From positions 4,588,001-4,652,000 of the forward strand of contig NZ_CP089312.1 of NCBI RefSeq assembly GCF_021545335.1: 64,000 bases of DNA, written 5' to 3'. The stretch is from Streptomyces sp. GQFP (GTDB taxonomy: Bacteria; Actinomycetota; Actinomycetes; Streptomycetales; Streptomycetaceae). Made by a program: the position numbers and the translations under genes. This document shows positions 41,460-49,322 of the stretch, one piece after another. Under the pieces are notes generated by a model. That model was given only the letters and a program-made list of their open reading frames with translations, was not told the DNA's origin and ran no database searches. The stretch's first letter is position 1. Every line of letters starts with the position of its first letter.

Positions 41460-41568
41460 CCAGGGCCTGCCCGGCGGATCCTGTCGGAGACGCGGAGTGT
41501 GGCACGCACACCGGCGCTGATGAGGCGCCGCTGCTCTCCTCCGACCTGATCCGCCGGGCAGGCCCTGG
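41460..41568. mobile_element. MITE-like 109-bp element with long terminal inverted repeats
   Basis: The left arm 41460-41489 and right arm 41539-41568 match as inverted repeats at 28 of 30 positions; the outer 21 bp (41460-41480 and 41548-41568) are perfect, beginning CCAGGGCCTGCCCGGCGGAT. About 49 bp lie between and encode nothing. Size and structure resemble a miniature inverted-repeat element derived from an insertion sequence. Clear target duplication was not seen. It lies in the fbaA-pyrE gap. Confidence 0.6.
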
Positions 41569-41650
41569 ACCCGGCTGCGAGACCTGGGAAGCGACGTCAT
41601 CGTCGCCCCCATCTTTCCAGACGTTTCCCACCAGATGTCCTGCCAGGTGG

Positions 41651-42205
41651 TCAGTCCAGTCCGAGGTCGCTCTTCGAGTACGCGAAGAGGTACGGGACCC
41701 CGGCCCCGTCCGCGATCTTCTCGGCGGCCCCGGTCGCCCGGTCGACGATGGTCGCCACGCCCACCACCTCGGCGCCGGCCTCGCGCACGGCGGCCACGGC
41801 GGTGAGCGGCGAGTCACCGGTGGTGGACGTGTCCTCGACGACGAGAACCCGCCGCCCCGCGATGCTCGGCCCTTCCACCCGCTTCTGCATCCCGTGCGCC
41901 TTGGCGGCCTTCCGCACGACGAACGAGTCGAGACGCTGTCCGCGAGCGGCGGCGGCGTGCAGCATGGCCGTCCCGACGGGGTCGGCACCCATGGTCAACC
42001 CACCCACGGCGTCGAACTCCAACCCCGCCTCCGCCGCCAGATCGAGCAGCACCTGCCCAACCAGCGGCGCGGCCTCGCCGTCGAGGGTGATCAGACGGAG
42101 GTCGATGTAGTAGTCGGCCTCGATCCCCGAAGACAGGGTCACCTTGCCGTGCACCACGGCCTTGTCCTTGATCTGCTGCAGCAGCGCGCCGCGTACGTCA
42201 CTCAT
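41651..42205 (-). CDS. pyrE: Orotate phosphoribosyltransferase
   Basis: PyrE makes OMP from orotate and PRPP in pyrimidine synthesis. The 184-residue protein has VTLSSGIEADYYIDLRLITL, GLTMGADPVGTAMLHAAAAR and the PRPP loop VLVVEDTSTTGDS (about 120-132). ATG 42205 is the family start; longer frames read into the epimerase gene. It follows the aldose-epimerase-like gene by 20 bp on the same strand and is probably cotranscribed. The region downstream holds the inverted-repeat element. Confidence 0.96.
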   Translation of the reverse strand: MSDVRGALLQQIKDKAVVHGKVTLSSGIEADYYIDLRLITLDGEAAPLVGQVLLDLAAEAGLEFDAVGGLTMGADPVGTAMLHAAAARGQRLDSFVVRKAAKAHGMQKRVEGPSIAGRRVLVVEDTSTTGDSPLTAVAAVREAGAEVVGVATIVDRATGAAEKIADGAGVPYLFAYSKSDLGLD

Positions 42206-42225
42206 GGCAGCCAGCCTAGACGGGC

Positions 42226-43014
42226 TCAGAGGCTGCGCCAGGTCCAGGTCATGGCGGCCTCCAGGGGCTCGATGGGCGTGACGAGCCGCGGGAGGGTGTT
42301 GAGCCCGTTGGGCGGCCCGGTCTGCGGCTCCACACACACGGCGGCGTCCTGCTCGTCGTACACGACGACCCATTCCTCGGGGCTGGTCACTTTCAGCTCC
42401 AGCAGCTGCGGCCAGGTGAGGGTGACGTCGACACCGCCGGGCATCCCGAAGCAGTCGTCCCAGGGCCCGGGCTTCGGATCGATCCGCTTCCCGGTGGGCA
42501 GGTGATCGTCCCCGCGCTTCTCCTGCCAGGCGGCCGCAAAGTCCACCTCGACGTCCTCACCCCCGAGGTTCCGGTTGAACCAGGGGTGCCAGCCGATCTG
42601 CGCGGGAAAGGAATCGGCGTACGTCTCCACGGACATGGTGAGGGTGAGACTGCCCGGGGTCAGCGAGACGACCTGCGAGACGCGCCCTGCGTAGGGCCAG
42701 GGCTCCACGAGGTCGTACGTGATGACGGCCTCGTCGGCGGTCCTGCGGGCTACGCGCCAGGCGCCGTCGCGGACGGTGCCGTGGATGGCGTGCGGTGGGG
42801 AGTTGAGGGGGAGTTGGCGTACGGTGCCGCCGTCGAGGAACCGGCCGTCCCGGATGCGCCCGCACCACGGGACCATCGGAAAGCACCCGAACCGCTCGCC
42901 CTGGCGCAGCAGTTCGACGCCGCCGACCCGCAGTCCGCCGACCCGCCCGCCGTTCCCCGGCTGCAGGGTCACCTCCGCGTCACCCGCGGCCAACGTAATG
43001 TCATCGCTACTCAC
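42226..43014 (-). CDS. Aldose 1-epimerase family protein
   Basis: The 262-residue protein has the galactose-mutarotase fold pattern: GGRVGGLRVGGVELLRQGER, PMVPWCGRIRDGRF with a conserved Arg, SPPHAIHGTVRDGAWRV with the catalytic-type His, and AQIGWHPWFNRNL with the second His. A late Glu (VCVEPQTGPPNGLNT) completes the site. It would convert alpha and beta sugar anomers, probably on glucose- or galactose-like sugars. It is 20 bp upstream of pyrE and its start lies 57 bp before intergenic repeat copy C. Confidence 0.88.
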   Translation of the reverse strand: MSSDDITLAAGDAEVTLQPGNGGRVGGLRVGGVELLRQGERFGCFPMVPWCGRIRDGRFLDGGTVRQLPLNSPPHAIHGTVRDGAWRVARRTADEAVITYDLVEPWPYAGRVSQVVSLTPGSLTLTMSVETYADSFPAQIGWHPWFNRNLGGEDVEVDFAAAWQEKRGDDHLPTGKRIDPKPGPWDDCFGMPGGVDVTLTWPQLLELKVTSPEEWVVVYDEQDAAVCVEPQTGPPNGLNTLPRLVTPIEPLEAAMTWTWRSL

Positions 43015-43071
43015 GCACCGACCCTACCGACTTCCTCGCCCCCGCTGTCGGCCTGGACGGCCTTGTCCTCC

Positions 43072-43151
43072 CAGCCCGTCCGGCGTTTGAGGACAAGGGG
43101 GTTCGGGGGCGGAGCCCCCGAGGATGGGAACGGGTAAGGGCGGCGGGGGCG
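43072..43151. repeat. Streptomyces intergenic palindromic repeat, copy C
   Basis: The block holds CAGCCCGTCCGGCGTTTGAG (43072 onward) and then GGATGGGAACGGGTAAGGGC with GGCGGGGGCG to 43151. It is a half element like those at 20600 and 48524. It lies between two minus-strand genes. Confidence 0.8.
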
Positions 43152-43167
43152 AAACAAACCCCACCGA

Positions 43168-43992
43168 TCACCGCCGCCTCCGCAAAACCCGCCCCGCCAC
43201 GATCACCGACGCCACCACCAACGCCGCAGCCGGCGCAGCCCACCGCAACGTCACACTCCCCGACACCTGCTCAGGCGGCGGCACAGGCGCATACCGCCCC
43301 CGAGGAGGCGCATGATCGACCTCCTCCGCACTACGCCCGATCATCGTCCGCCGCGCATGAGCCGCCTCCGCCGGCGGCTCCCCCGCATCCACGAACCCCT
43401 CGGAAACCGGCTCCCCCTCGTCGAGAACATCGTCGTCGAGCGCATCAGGCTGATCGGACTCATCAGGCCCATCAGAAAGATCGGCGTCGGAAACCTCGAC
43501 GTCCACAACGACCGTAGGCACCGCAGCCGCAGACTCCTCGGCCTCCTCGGAGCCCTCCCCCGCGACCTCCCCCAGGTTCTCCCCGAACCGCCGCACCAAC
43601 CGCACCCCCGCAGCGGCAACAGCATCCGCCGGAAGCTCGGACACCCGCCCGTCGGCGGTCACCGTCCCCCCGAACACCAACGCCGAACCACCCTCAACAC
43701 CCCGCACGCGCAACGTCAGCGCGAGCTTCACCGCCCCACCGCCCCGCACCTCGACGGCATCGCCCTCCACCACGTACGCGTCCACATCCACGGCAGAGAC
43801 CCGCAACGACCCGCGATACGTGATCGTGTGGCCCCCGACCCGCACCTTCAGCCGCCCCGCGACCCCGGAGACGGCGGGCTCGGTGCCCGCGTCCTGCTGG
43901 AGTCCGGGCACCGCCCGGGCGATGCGCGCGGGGTCGGCGAGCACGTCCCTCAGCCGCTCTGCCGGAACCGGAACGAACACCTCATGCTCCAT
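43168..43992 (-). CDS. SRPBCC (CoxG-like) protein with C-terminal membrane anchor
   Basis: The 274-residue protein begins MEHEVFVPVPAERLRDVLAD and continues IARAVPGLQQDAGTEPAVSG, GRLKVRVGGHTITYRGSLRV, as in CoxG/SRPBCC lipid- or ligand-binding domains (residues 1-150). A very acidic linker (about 150-240) follows, then one helix (RWAAPAAALVVASVIVAGRV) and a basic tail RRRR at the end. So it is anchored by its C-terminus with the main domain in the cytoplasm. CoxG helps carbon-monoxide dehydrogenase in other bacteria; no cox genes are near, so function is open. Confidence 0.75.
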   Translation of the reverse strand: MEHEVFVPVPAERLRDVLADPARIARAVPGLQQDAGTEPAVSGVAGRLKVRVGGHTITYRGSLRVSAVDVDAYVVEGDAVEVRGGGAVKLALTLRVRGVEGGSALVFGGTVTADGRVSELPADAVAAAGVRLVRRFGENLGEVAGEGSEEAEESAAAVPTVVVDVEVSDADLSDGPDESDQPDALDDDVLDEGEPVSEGFVDAGEPPAEAAHARRTMIGRSAEEVDHAPPRGRYAPVPPPEQVSGSVTLRWAAPAAALVVASVIVAGRVLRRRR

Positions 43993-44088
43993 AACAGCCG
44001 AGCGTACCCAGCACGACCGGACCCGCACCCGCGCATCCAGGGATTGCCCCGAGATCCACACCCACGCGGCCCCACGCCCAACCGCCGT

Positions 44089-44240
44089 GACCACCGCCAC
44101 CACCGCGGCCACCGCGACCGCGACCGCGACCACCATCACCAGCGCGACCACCGCCGACACCGCCACCGCCAGACCGCCAGCGCCACCGCGACCACCACCA
44201 CCAGCGCCACCGCCACCGCCACCGCCACCGCCACCGCCAC
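44089..44240. repeat. CCACCG-rich low-complexity tract
   Basis: The tract is built of CCACCG, CGCCAC and GACCAC units; the last part (44205-44240) is six perfect CGCCAC hexamers. It lies in the 250-bp gap between the CoxG-like gene and the spermidine-synthase-like gene, ending 2 bp after the latter's stop. Confidence 0.85.
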
Positions 44241-44242
44241 GA

Positions 44243-45886
44243 TCAGTACCGCGGATGCACCAACGTCGAAGCCCGCACCCCCACCACCCGCATCCGCTCC
44301 GCAGCCCGCGCATCCGCCTCCAGCCCCGCCTGACCGAGCGTCCGCAGCCGAGGCCCACCGCCCCCACCCACCCTCAGCCGGGGCGCCGCCCCCTCGGCCG
44401 TGGCCAGCACGAACCCCCAGTCGTGCGGCGCCCGCGCCGCCCCCGACGCCGTACGGTCCGGCCCCGCCGCGAAGCCCGCGTCCCGCCCGCCCACGCGGTA
44501 CGGCACCGTACGCAGCCCCGCCGCCCGGACGGTCGCCTCGACGGTCCAGAAGACGTGCGGCCGGGACTCGACCGGCCCGCCGTGCACGACCAGCCGGCCC
44601 CCGTCGGTCAGCACCTGGCGCGCCAGCCCGTAGAACTCCTGCGAGTACAGCTTCGTACTCGCCGTGATCCCCGGATCGGGCAGATCCGAGACGACCACGT
44701 CGTACGCGGCCCGCGCCCCCCGCAGCAGCCGGAAGGCGTCCGCCGTGGTCACGTGCACGCGCGGATCGTCGAACGCGTGCGCGTTCAGGGCGGCGAGGGC
44801 AGGGTCCGTGCGCGCCAGCCGCACCACCCCCGCGTCGAGTTCGACGACGTCCACCCGCCGTACGCCCGGGTACCGCAACACCTCCCGCGCCGCCAGCCCG
44901 TCGCCGCCGCCGAGGACGAGCACGCGCGCGTGCGGCCCGTTCATCGCGGGATGGACGAGCGCCTCGTGGTAGCGCCGCTCGTCACGCCCGCTGACCCGCA
45001 GCCGCCCGTCCAGGAAGAGGTCCAGCGGACGGCCGTCCGTGCCACCGGTGAGGACCACCTCCTGTACGTCCGTCCGCAGCGCCACTCGTACGTCGTTGCC
45101 GTACACCGCCTGCCGGGCGGCCCGTTCGAAGTCGTCGACGAGTACGGCCGCGGCGGCCAGCAGCCCGATCACGGTCACGTTGGCCACCACCAGCAGCCAG
45201 CGTCCGCGCCGGGTGAGGTCCCGCCGGAACAGGCCGAGGACGAGGGCGCCGCCGACCAGCGCGTTGACGGTGCCGGTGAGCAGCGCGCCGGTGAGCTGCC
45301 CCAGCCAGGGGAGGAGGAGGAAGGGAAAAGCGAGCCCTCCGACCAGGGCACCCACGTAGTCCGCGGCGAACAGGTCGGCGACCGCGCCGCCCGCGTCCTG
45401 GCGGCGGATGCGCTGGATCAGCTCCATCAGCAGCGGCACCTCGGCGCCGATCAGCAGGCCGATGGCGAGGGAGAAGGTGACCAGAAGGACGCGGGGGCCG
45501 TGCGCCCACAGGCCGCCCCAGTCGCCGGTCCACGCGAACACCGCGTACAGGGCCATCGCGCTGCAGCCGCCGACCAGCGCGAGCGCCGCCTCGACCGCGC
45601 CGAAGCCTGCGGCGGCCCGGCAGCGCAGGCGTTTCGCGGCGAGCGAGCCGATGCCCATCGCGAACACCATCACGGAGAGCACGACGGAGGCCTGGGTGAC
45701 CGAGTCGCCGATCAAGTACGAGGCGAGCGCGACGAGTTCCAGTTCGTACACCAGTCCGCAGGCCGCACAGACGAAGACGCAGGCGAGGACCAGGAACCGG
45801 CCGGTGCCGGGCCGGACGGGCAGCCGCGCGGGAGCACCCCAGGGCGGGGGGCTGCCCGGCGGGGCCGGCACGTGCGGTTCGATCAC
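44243..45886 (-). CDS. Membrane-fused spermidine synthase-like protein
   Basis: The 547-residue protein has seven to eight membrane helices (about residues 30-265; FLVLACVFVCAACGLVYELE first) and a cytoplasmic aminopropyltransferase domain: LFLDGRLRVSGRDERRYHEA, VLVLGGGDGLAAREVLRYPG (SAM loop), VVELDAGVV and VVVSDLPDP. The conserved D-E-R-R-Y-H-E motif is present. Such fused proteins are known in actinobacteria, often without shown polyamine activity. The last ~40 residues are Gly/Arg rich. It lies upstream of the DUF2617 gene on the same strand; neighbours DUF350/DUF4247 often found in this cluster are absent. Confidence 0.85.
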   Translation of the reverse strand: MIEPHVPAPPGSPPPWGAPARLPVRPGTGRFLVLACVFVCAACGLVYELELVALASYLIGDSVTQASVVLSVMVFAMGIGSLAAKRLRCRAAAGFGAVEAALALVGGCSAMALYAVFAWTGDWGGLWAHGPRVLLVTFSLAIGLLIGAEVPLLMELIQRIRRQDAGGAVADLFAADYVGALVGGLAFPFLLLPWLGQLTGALLTGTVNALVGGALVLGLFRRDLTRRGRWLLVVANVTVIGLLAAAAVLVDDFERAARQAVYGNDVRVALRTDVQEVVLTGGTDGRPLDLFLDGRLRVSGRDERRYHEALVHPAMNGPHARVLVLGGGDGLAAREVLRYPGVRRVDVVELDAGVVRLARTDPALAALNAHAFDDPRVHVTTADAFRLLRGARAAYDVVVSDLPDPGITASTKLYSQEFYGLARQVLTDGGRLVVHGGPVESRPHVFWTVEATVRAAGLRTVPYRVGGRDAGFAAGPDRTASGAARAPHDWGFVLATAEGAAPRLRVGGGGGPRLRTLGQAGLEADARAAERMRVVGVRASTLVHPRY

Positions 45887-45994
45887 GCTGGGAACGCTAC
45901 GTCACACTCCGCGTGCGCTTCGTCACCCACACGTGTGGTCCTTGTTTACGCGGAGGAAGTTGATGTGAAGCCCACCCGGGCCTCTCACGATCCC

Positions 45995-46513
45995 TCACAG
46001 AGCCGCCGTCACCCGCACCCCGACCCGCGTCCTGGTCGCCACCAGCTGCCCGTCCTGCGGATAGGCGTGCCAGGTCCGCCAGTGGACCTGCCCCTCGTGC
46101 CGCTGGGCCAGCATCGCGGTGAAGGCGTGCGGGCTGCCGGGGAAGACACCGGCCAGGCCGTTCGGATGGTCGGCGACCAGGGCCAGCAGCTCCTGGGCGC
46201 GCCCGGCGAACGACCCCGGCGACAGGACCTCCACTCTCGCCGCGAATTCGTACTCCCAGTCGCCGACCCGCTTGGCCACGCCGAGCGGGAGAGGGGTGCT
46301 GGAACCCGGGATGCACGCGACCGTCTCCGAACAGATGCCCTGTTCCTCCTCCAGAAGCACCTGGTGGGAGGCGCCGAGGAGTCTCAACTGGAGCTTCGCG
46401 TCCGCGAGTTCTAGGTCGAGGGTGGCGAGGGCGGGCAGCGGTTCCCGGCCCAGGGTCCAGGCGAGGTCGGCCGCGCGCGTGTCGGTGTAGGCGGTGTTCA
46501 GGGTCGTGAGCAT
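45995..46513 (-). CDS. DUF2617 protein
   Basis: The 172-residue cytoplasmic protein begins MLTTLNTAYTDTRAADLAWT and has LATLDLELADAKLQLRLLGA, SHQVLLEEEQGICSETVACI, YEFAARVEVLSPGSFAGRAQ and ending TWHAYPQDGQLVATRTRVGV. This matches the DUF2617 family, which is regularly found beside the membrane spermidine-synthase-like gene in actinobacteria. No catalytic motif is evident. It starts 108 bp upstream of the spermidine-synthase-like gene. The role is unknown. Confidence 0.85.
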   Translation of the reverse strand: MLTTLNTAYTDTRAADLAWTLGREPLPALATLDLELADAKLQLRLLGASHQVLLEEEQGICSETVACIPGSSTPLPLGVAKRVGDWEYEFAARVEVLSPGSFAGRAQELLALVADHPNGLAGVFPGSPHAFTAMLAQRHEGQVHWRTWHAYPQDGQLVATRTRVGVRVTAAL

Positions 46514-46831
46514 GGATCGGCTCCGCTAGCACGCAAAGGGAGGTGTGGATGAGCAAGGCGTGGGGTCCGGCGCGCTCCGGTCGACACGGGTCGACACCGG
46601 GAGATCAGCCCAGTCATGAGGAACATCCAGGGGCAAGGGACGTCCGAGGGGCTGTGTTGGTGATTTAGAGGGAATCATGAACGGTGGCGCCGTCACAGCG
46701 TTTTTACCCAACTTCGTGGGCTTTCCATCCCTCAGAGGGCTCCACAGCTCAACTGTTCAACTACGGCGTACGCCCGAGCGTGCGAACAACCCCCGCGAGC
46801 GGGGTGACGGGGGGGCACGTCACGAACGTAC
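46514..46831. other. Gene-free stretch upstream of DUF2617
   Basis: About 318 bp without a gene I can support, probably holding the DUF2617 promoter. A 50-codon minus-strand frame starting near 46675 has no ribosome binding site or protein-like pattern. Confidence 0.4.
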
Positions 46832-46879
46832 GAGCGCCCGCCGGGACGACGAATACGATCGTCCTCCCGGCGGGCGCTC
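46832..46879. terminator. Long terminator hairpin after Cys/Gly-rich protein gene
   Basis: Left arm 46832-46852 (GAGCGCCCGCCGGGACGACG...) and right arm 46859-46879 pair over 21 bp with one mismatch and a 6-base loop. It lies 50 bp beyond the minus-strand gene stop. Confidence 0.85.
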
Positions 46880-46929
46880 CCCCCGCGGTCCGGATGCGGT
46901 TCCCCGTTCCGGAGCTCAGCTGCCCCGTG

Positions 46930-47190
46930 TCAGCTGCCTCCGCCGCATCCGCCCCCGCCGCCTCCCCCGCAGGACGACCCACCGCCGCAGGACGAGCCCC
47001 CTCCGCAGGAGGAACCCGTGCCGCATGACGTACTGCTCCCGGAGTGCCCGGAGCCGCTGGAGCCCGCCGCTCCGCCGGCCCACCAGCTGTTCCTGCTCCT
47101 GCGCTGACGGAGCCGGGCGGCCCGGACCGTCACGGTCACGACGATGAACAGGCTCGCCAGCATGACAAGGGCGATGATGGCCACGGCCAT
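46930..47190 (-). CDS. Small membrane protein with Cys-Gly repeat tail
   Basis: The 86-residue protein begins MAVAIIALVMLASLFIVVTV, a single N-terminal membrane helix, then a basic stretch RAARLRQRRSRNSWWAGG and a C-terminal tail of Ser, Gly and Cys: SSCGGG repeats giving five Cys in a Gly-rich background. The ribosome binding site GGAGGGTGACGCC is exceptionally strong, suggesting high expression. With a short N-terminus before the helix, the tail could lie on either side. Cys-Gly repeats may bind metal or form cross-links; no family is recognised. A strong hairpin follows. Confidence 0.75.
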   Translation of the reverse strand: MAVAIIALVMLASLFIVVTVTVRAARLRQRRSRNSWWAGGAAGSSGSGHSGSSTSCGTGSSCGGGSSCGGGSSCGGGGGGGCGGGS

Positions 47191-47328
47191 GGCGTCACCC
47201 TCCTTTCGTTCCCCCGAGGCGGCCCCCCGTGGGCGCCTCGCCGTCTTGCGTGACGTGGGGATGCCCGCCTGTCTCATCTGCCAAAGCAGAGTTGAGGAAG
47301 TTCAGAGCTTCGGCGCAGGATGACGACC

Positions 47329-48522
47329 ATGACCAGCAGCGCACGCCCCCTCCTCAATCGCCGGCTCGCCGAGTTCGGGACGACGATCTTCGCCGAGATG
47401 TCGGCGCTCGCCGTCGCCACCGGCTCGATCAACCTCGGCCAGGGCTTCCCGGACACCGACGGTCCGGAGGAGATCCGCGAGGCGGCCGTACGGGCACTGC
47501 GCGACGGCCGCGGCAACCAGTACCCGCCGGGCCCCGGCATCCCCGAGCTGCGCACGGCGATCGCGGCGCACCAGGAGCGCCGGTACGGACTGTCGTACGA
47601 CCCCGACCGCGAGGTCCTGGTGACGGCGGGCGCGACGGAGGCGATCGCGGCGACCCTGCTGGCGCTGCTGGAGCCGGGCGACGAGGTGATCGCCCTGGAG
47701 CCCTACTACGACTCCTACGCGGCGTGCATCGCGATGGCGGGCGCCGCGCGGGTACCGGTCACACTGCGCCCCCACGAAGGCTCGTTCCGCCTGGACCTGG
47801 ACGAACTCCGAGCAGCCGTCACCCCCCGCACGCGCCTCCTCCTGATCAACACCCCGCACAACCCGACGGGCACGGTCCTGACCCGCGAAGAACTCACGGA
47901 GATCGCCCACCTCGCTGTCGAACGCGACCTGCTGGTGGTCACCGACGAGGTGTACGAGCACCTGGTCTTCGACGACGCCGGCCATCTGCCGCTGGCCTCC
48001 TTCCCGGGCATGCGCGAACGAACGGTCTCTATCGGGAGCGCCGGGAAGACGTTTTCGTTCACCGGATGGAAGGTGGGCTGGGTCACATCGACCCCGGACC
48101 TGGTGACAGCGGTCCGCTCGGCGAAGCAGTTCCTGACGTATGTGTCGGCGGGCCCGTTCCAGTACGCGGTGGCGGAGGCGCTGAGCCTCCCGGACAGCTA
48201 CTTCACCGCTTTCCGCGAGGACATGCGGGAGAAGAGGGACCTGCTGTCGGCGGGCCTGAGGGAGGCGGGCTTCGAGGTCTTCACCCCCGCGGGCACGTAC
48301 TTCATCACCACGGACATCCGCCCCCTGGGCGCTGTGCTGTCCGAAGACGGCGACGGCTTCACCTTCTGCCGAGCCCTGCCGGAAAGGGCGGGAGTGGTGG
48401 CCATCCCGAACGCGGTCTTCTACGACCACCGCGAGGAGGGCGCCCCGTTCGTACGGTTCGCGTTCTGCAAGCGGACATCGGTACTGGAGGAGGCGGTGGC
48501 CCGCCTGAAGCACCTGGCGTAG
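47329..48522 (+). CDS. PLP-dependent aminotransferase, class I/II
   Basis: The ~397-residue enzyme has INLGQGFPDTDGPEEIREAA, NQYPPGPGIPELRTAIAAHQ, LLINTPHNPTGTVLTREELT, VTDEVYEHLVFDDAGHLPLA and the PLP-lysine loop SIGSAGKTFSFTGWKVGW, then FVRFAFCKR with the substrate-carboxylate Arg. The pattern is closest to kynurenine/glutamine transaminase and DapC-like enzymes. ATG 47329 is favoured by AGGA 8 bases upstream; ATG 47320 is a close alternative. It ends just before repeat copy D. The true amino donor cannot be told. Confidence 0.88.
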   Translation: MTSSARPLLNRRLAEFGTTIFAEMSALAVATGSINLGQGFPDTDGPEEIREAAVRALRDGRGNQYPPGPGIPELRTAIAAHQERRYGLSYDPDREVLVTAGATEAIAATLLALLEPGDEVIALEPYYDSYAACIAMAGAARVPVTLRPHEGSFRLDLDELRAAVTPRTRLLLINTPHNPTGTVLTREELTEIAHLAVERDLLVVTDEVYEHLVFDDAGHLPLASFPGMRERTVSIGSAGKTFSFTGWKVGWVTSTPDLVTAVRSAKQFLTYVSAGPFQYAVAEALSLPDSYFTAFREDMREKRDLLSAGLREAGFEVFTPAGTYFITTDIRPLGAVLSEDGDGFTFCRALPERAGVVAIPNAVFYDHREEGAPFVRFAFCKRTSVLEEAVARLKHLA

Positions 48523-48523
48523 T

Positions 48524-48619
48524 CAGCCCGTCCGGCGTTTGAGGACGAGCGCGTCAGCGCGACAGGGGGGTCTGGGGACGCAGCCCCCAGGGATGGGACG
48601 GGTAGGGGCGGCGGGCGAG
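48524..48619. repeat. Streptomyces intergenic palindromic repeat, copy D
   Basis: CAGCCCGTCCGGCGTTTGAG begins at 48524, two bases after the aminotransferase stop, and continues to GGATGGGACGGGTAGGGGCG near 48590-48610. It is a half element in the same family as the blocks at 20600, 38723 and 43072. Confidence 0.85.
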
Positions 48620-48643
48620 ACAATCCCACCCGGAAACGGCGAG

Positions 48644-48666
48644 AGCCCGGCCACCGCGGCCGGGCT
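48644..48666 (-). terminator. Hairpin terminator after YbjN-domain gene
   Basis: AGCCCGGCC (48644-48652) pairs with GGCCGGGCT (48658-48666) around a 5-base loop. It lies 23 bp beyond the gene stop on the minus strand. Confidence 0.75.
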
Positions 48667-48689
48667 CCTTCGCGTACAAGCGCAAACGA

Positions 48690-49220
48690 CTACTCTTCGT
48701 CGTCCTCGGGCTTCTCCGCCTCGTCGATCTCCTGCTCAAGGCCGAGCTGCTCGACGAGCCACTTGTCGAACTCGATCGCGGCCCGCACCCAGCTCACCGT
48801 CGACGACACGAAGTGCTCCAGGCTGACGCCCGTCCCGATCAGCATCTGCGCCTCGCCGATCAGGCGCACGGTGCCGTCGTCGTGGGTGTGGCTGTACACC
48901 TTGGGCCACAGGGTCCGCCGGTTCCAGTCGTCGATCGACTCCAGAAGCAGGGGCTTCTCCTCGATCTGGTGGGGCCGGTCGTAGAACGTCCGCACCGAGA
49001 AGACCTGCTGGTCACCCTCACCGCGGAACATGAAGTACGTACGGAACTGCTCCCACGGCGCCGCGAGGTCACCCTCGTCGTCGACGACGTACTTCAGCTC
49101 CATCTGTTCGAGGAGCTGCTTCACAAGGTCCTGATCCGGGACGACGGGGCCCGCCGGACCTTGCGGCTGCGGCTCGGGCTGGCCCCCGAAGTTAGGAATC
49201 GAGGACGGGTCGATGGTCAC
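48690..49220 (-). CDS. YbjN-domain protein
   Basis: The 176-residue protein starts at GTG 49220, with AAGGGAAA upstream. The N-terminal ~30 residues are Pro/Gln rich; residues ~30-160 match YbjN/T3SS-chaperone-like sensory domains: DQDLVKQLLEQMELKYVVDD, YFMFRGEGDQQVFSVRTFYD, VYSHTHDDGTVRLIGEAQML, LEHFVSSTVSWVRAAIEFDK. It ends with an acidic tail. Such proteins are often conserved near ClpB in actinobacteria and may act as chaperones or sensors; no biochemical role is known. It is cytoplasmic and has its own terminator. Confidence 0.85.
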   Translation of the reverse strand: MTIDPSSIPNFGGQPEPQPQGPAGPVVPDQDLVKQLLEQMELKYVVDDEGDLAAPWEQFRTYFMFRGEGDQQVFSVRTFYDRPHQIEEKPLLLESIDDWNRRTLWPKVYSHTHDDGTVRLIGEAQMLIGTGVSLEHFVSSTVSWVRAAIEFDKWLVEQLGLEQEIDEAEKPEDDEE

Positions 49221-49263
49221 CGTGAATTTCCCTTCGTACGGATTCCGCCATCCTCTCCCATCC

Positions 49264-49290
49264 GGGGCGGGGGGTGGCAACCCCCGCCCC
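49264..49290 (-). terminator. GC hairpin after clpB
   Basis: GGGGCGGGGG (49264-49273) pairs with CCCCCGCCCC (49281-49290) around a 7-base loop, 33 bp past the clpB stop on the minus strand. Confidence 0.75.
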
Positions 49291-49322
49291 CGACGGTTCA
49301 CCGATGGTTGGCGAAATTCAGC

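Noticed and set aside
46526..46711. 61-codon minus-strand frame before DUF2617
   Set aside because: No ribosome binding site and a Pro/Ser-rich random-looking translation.
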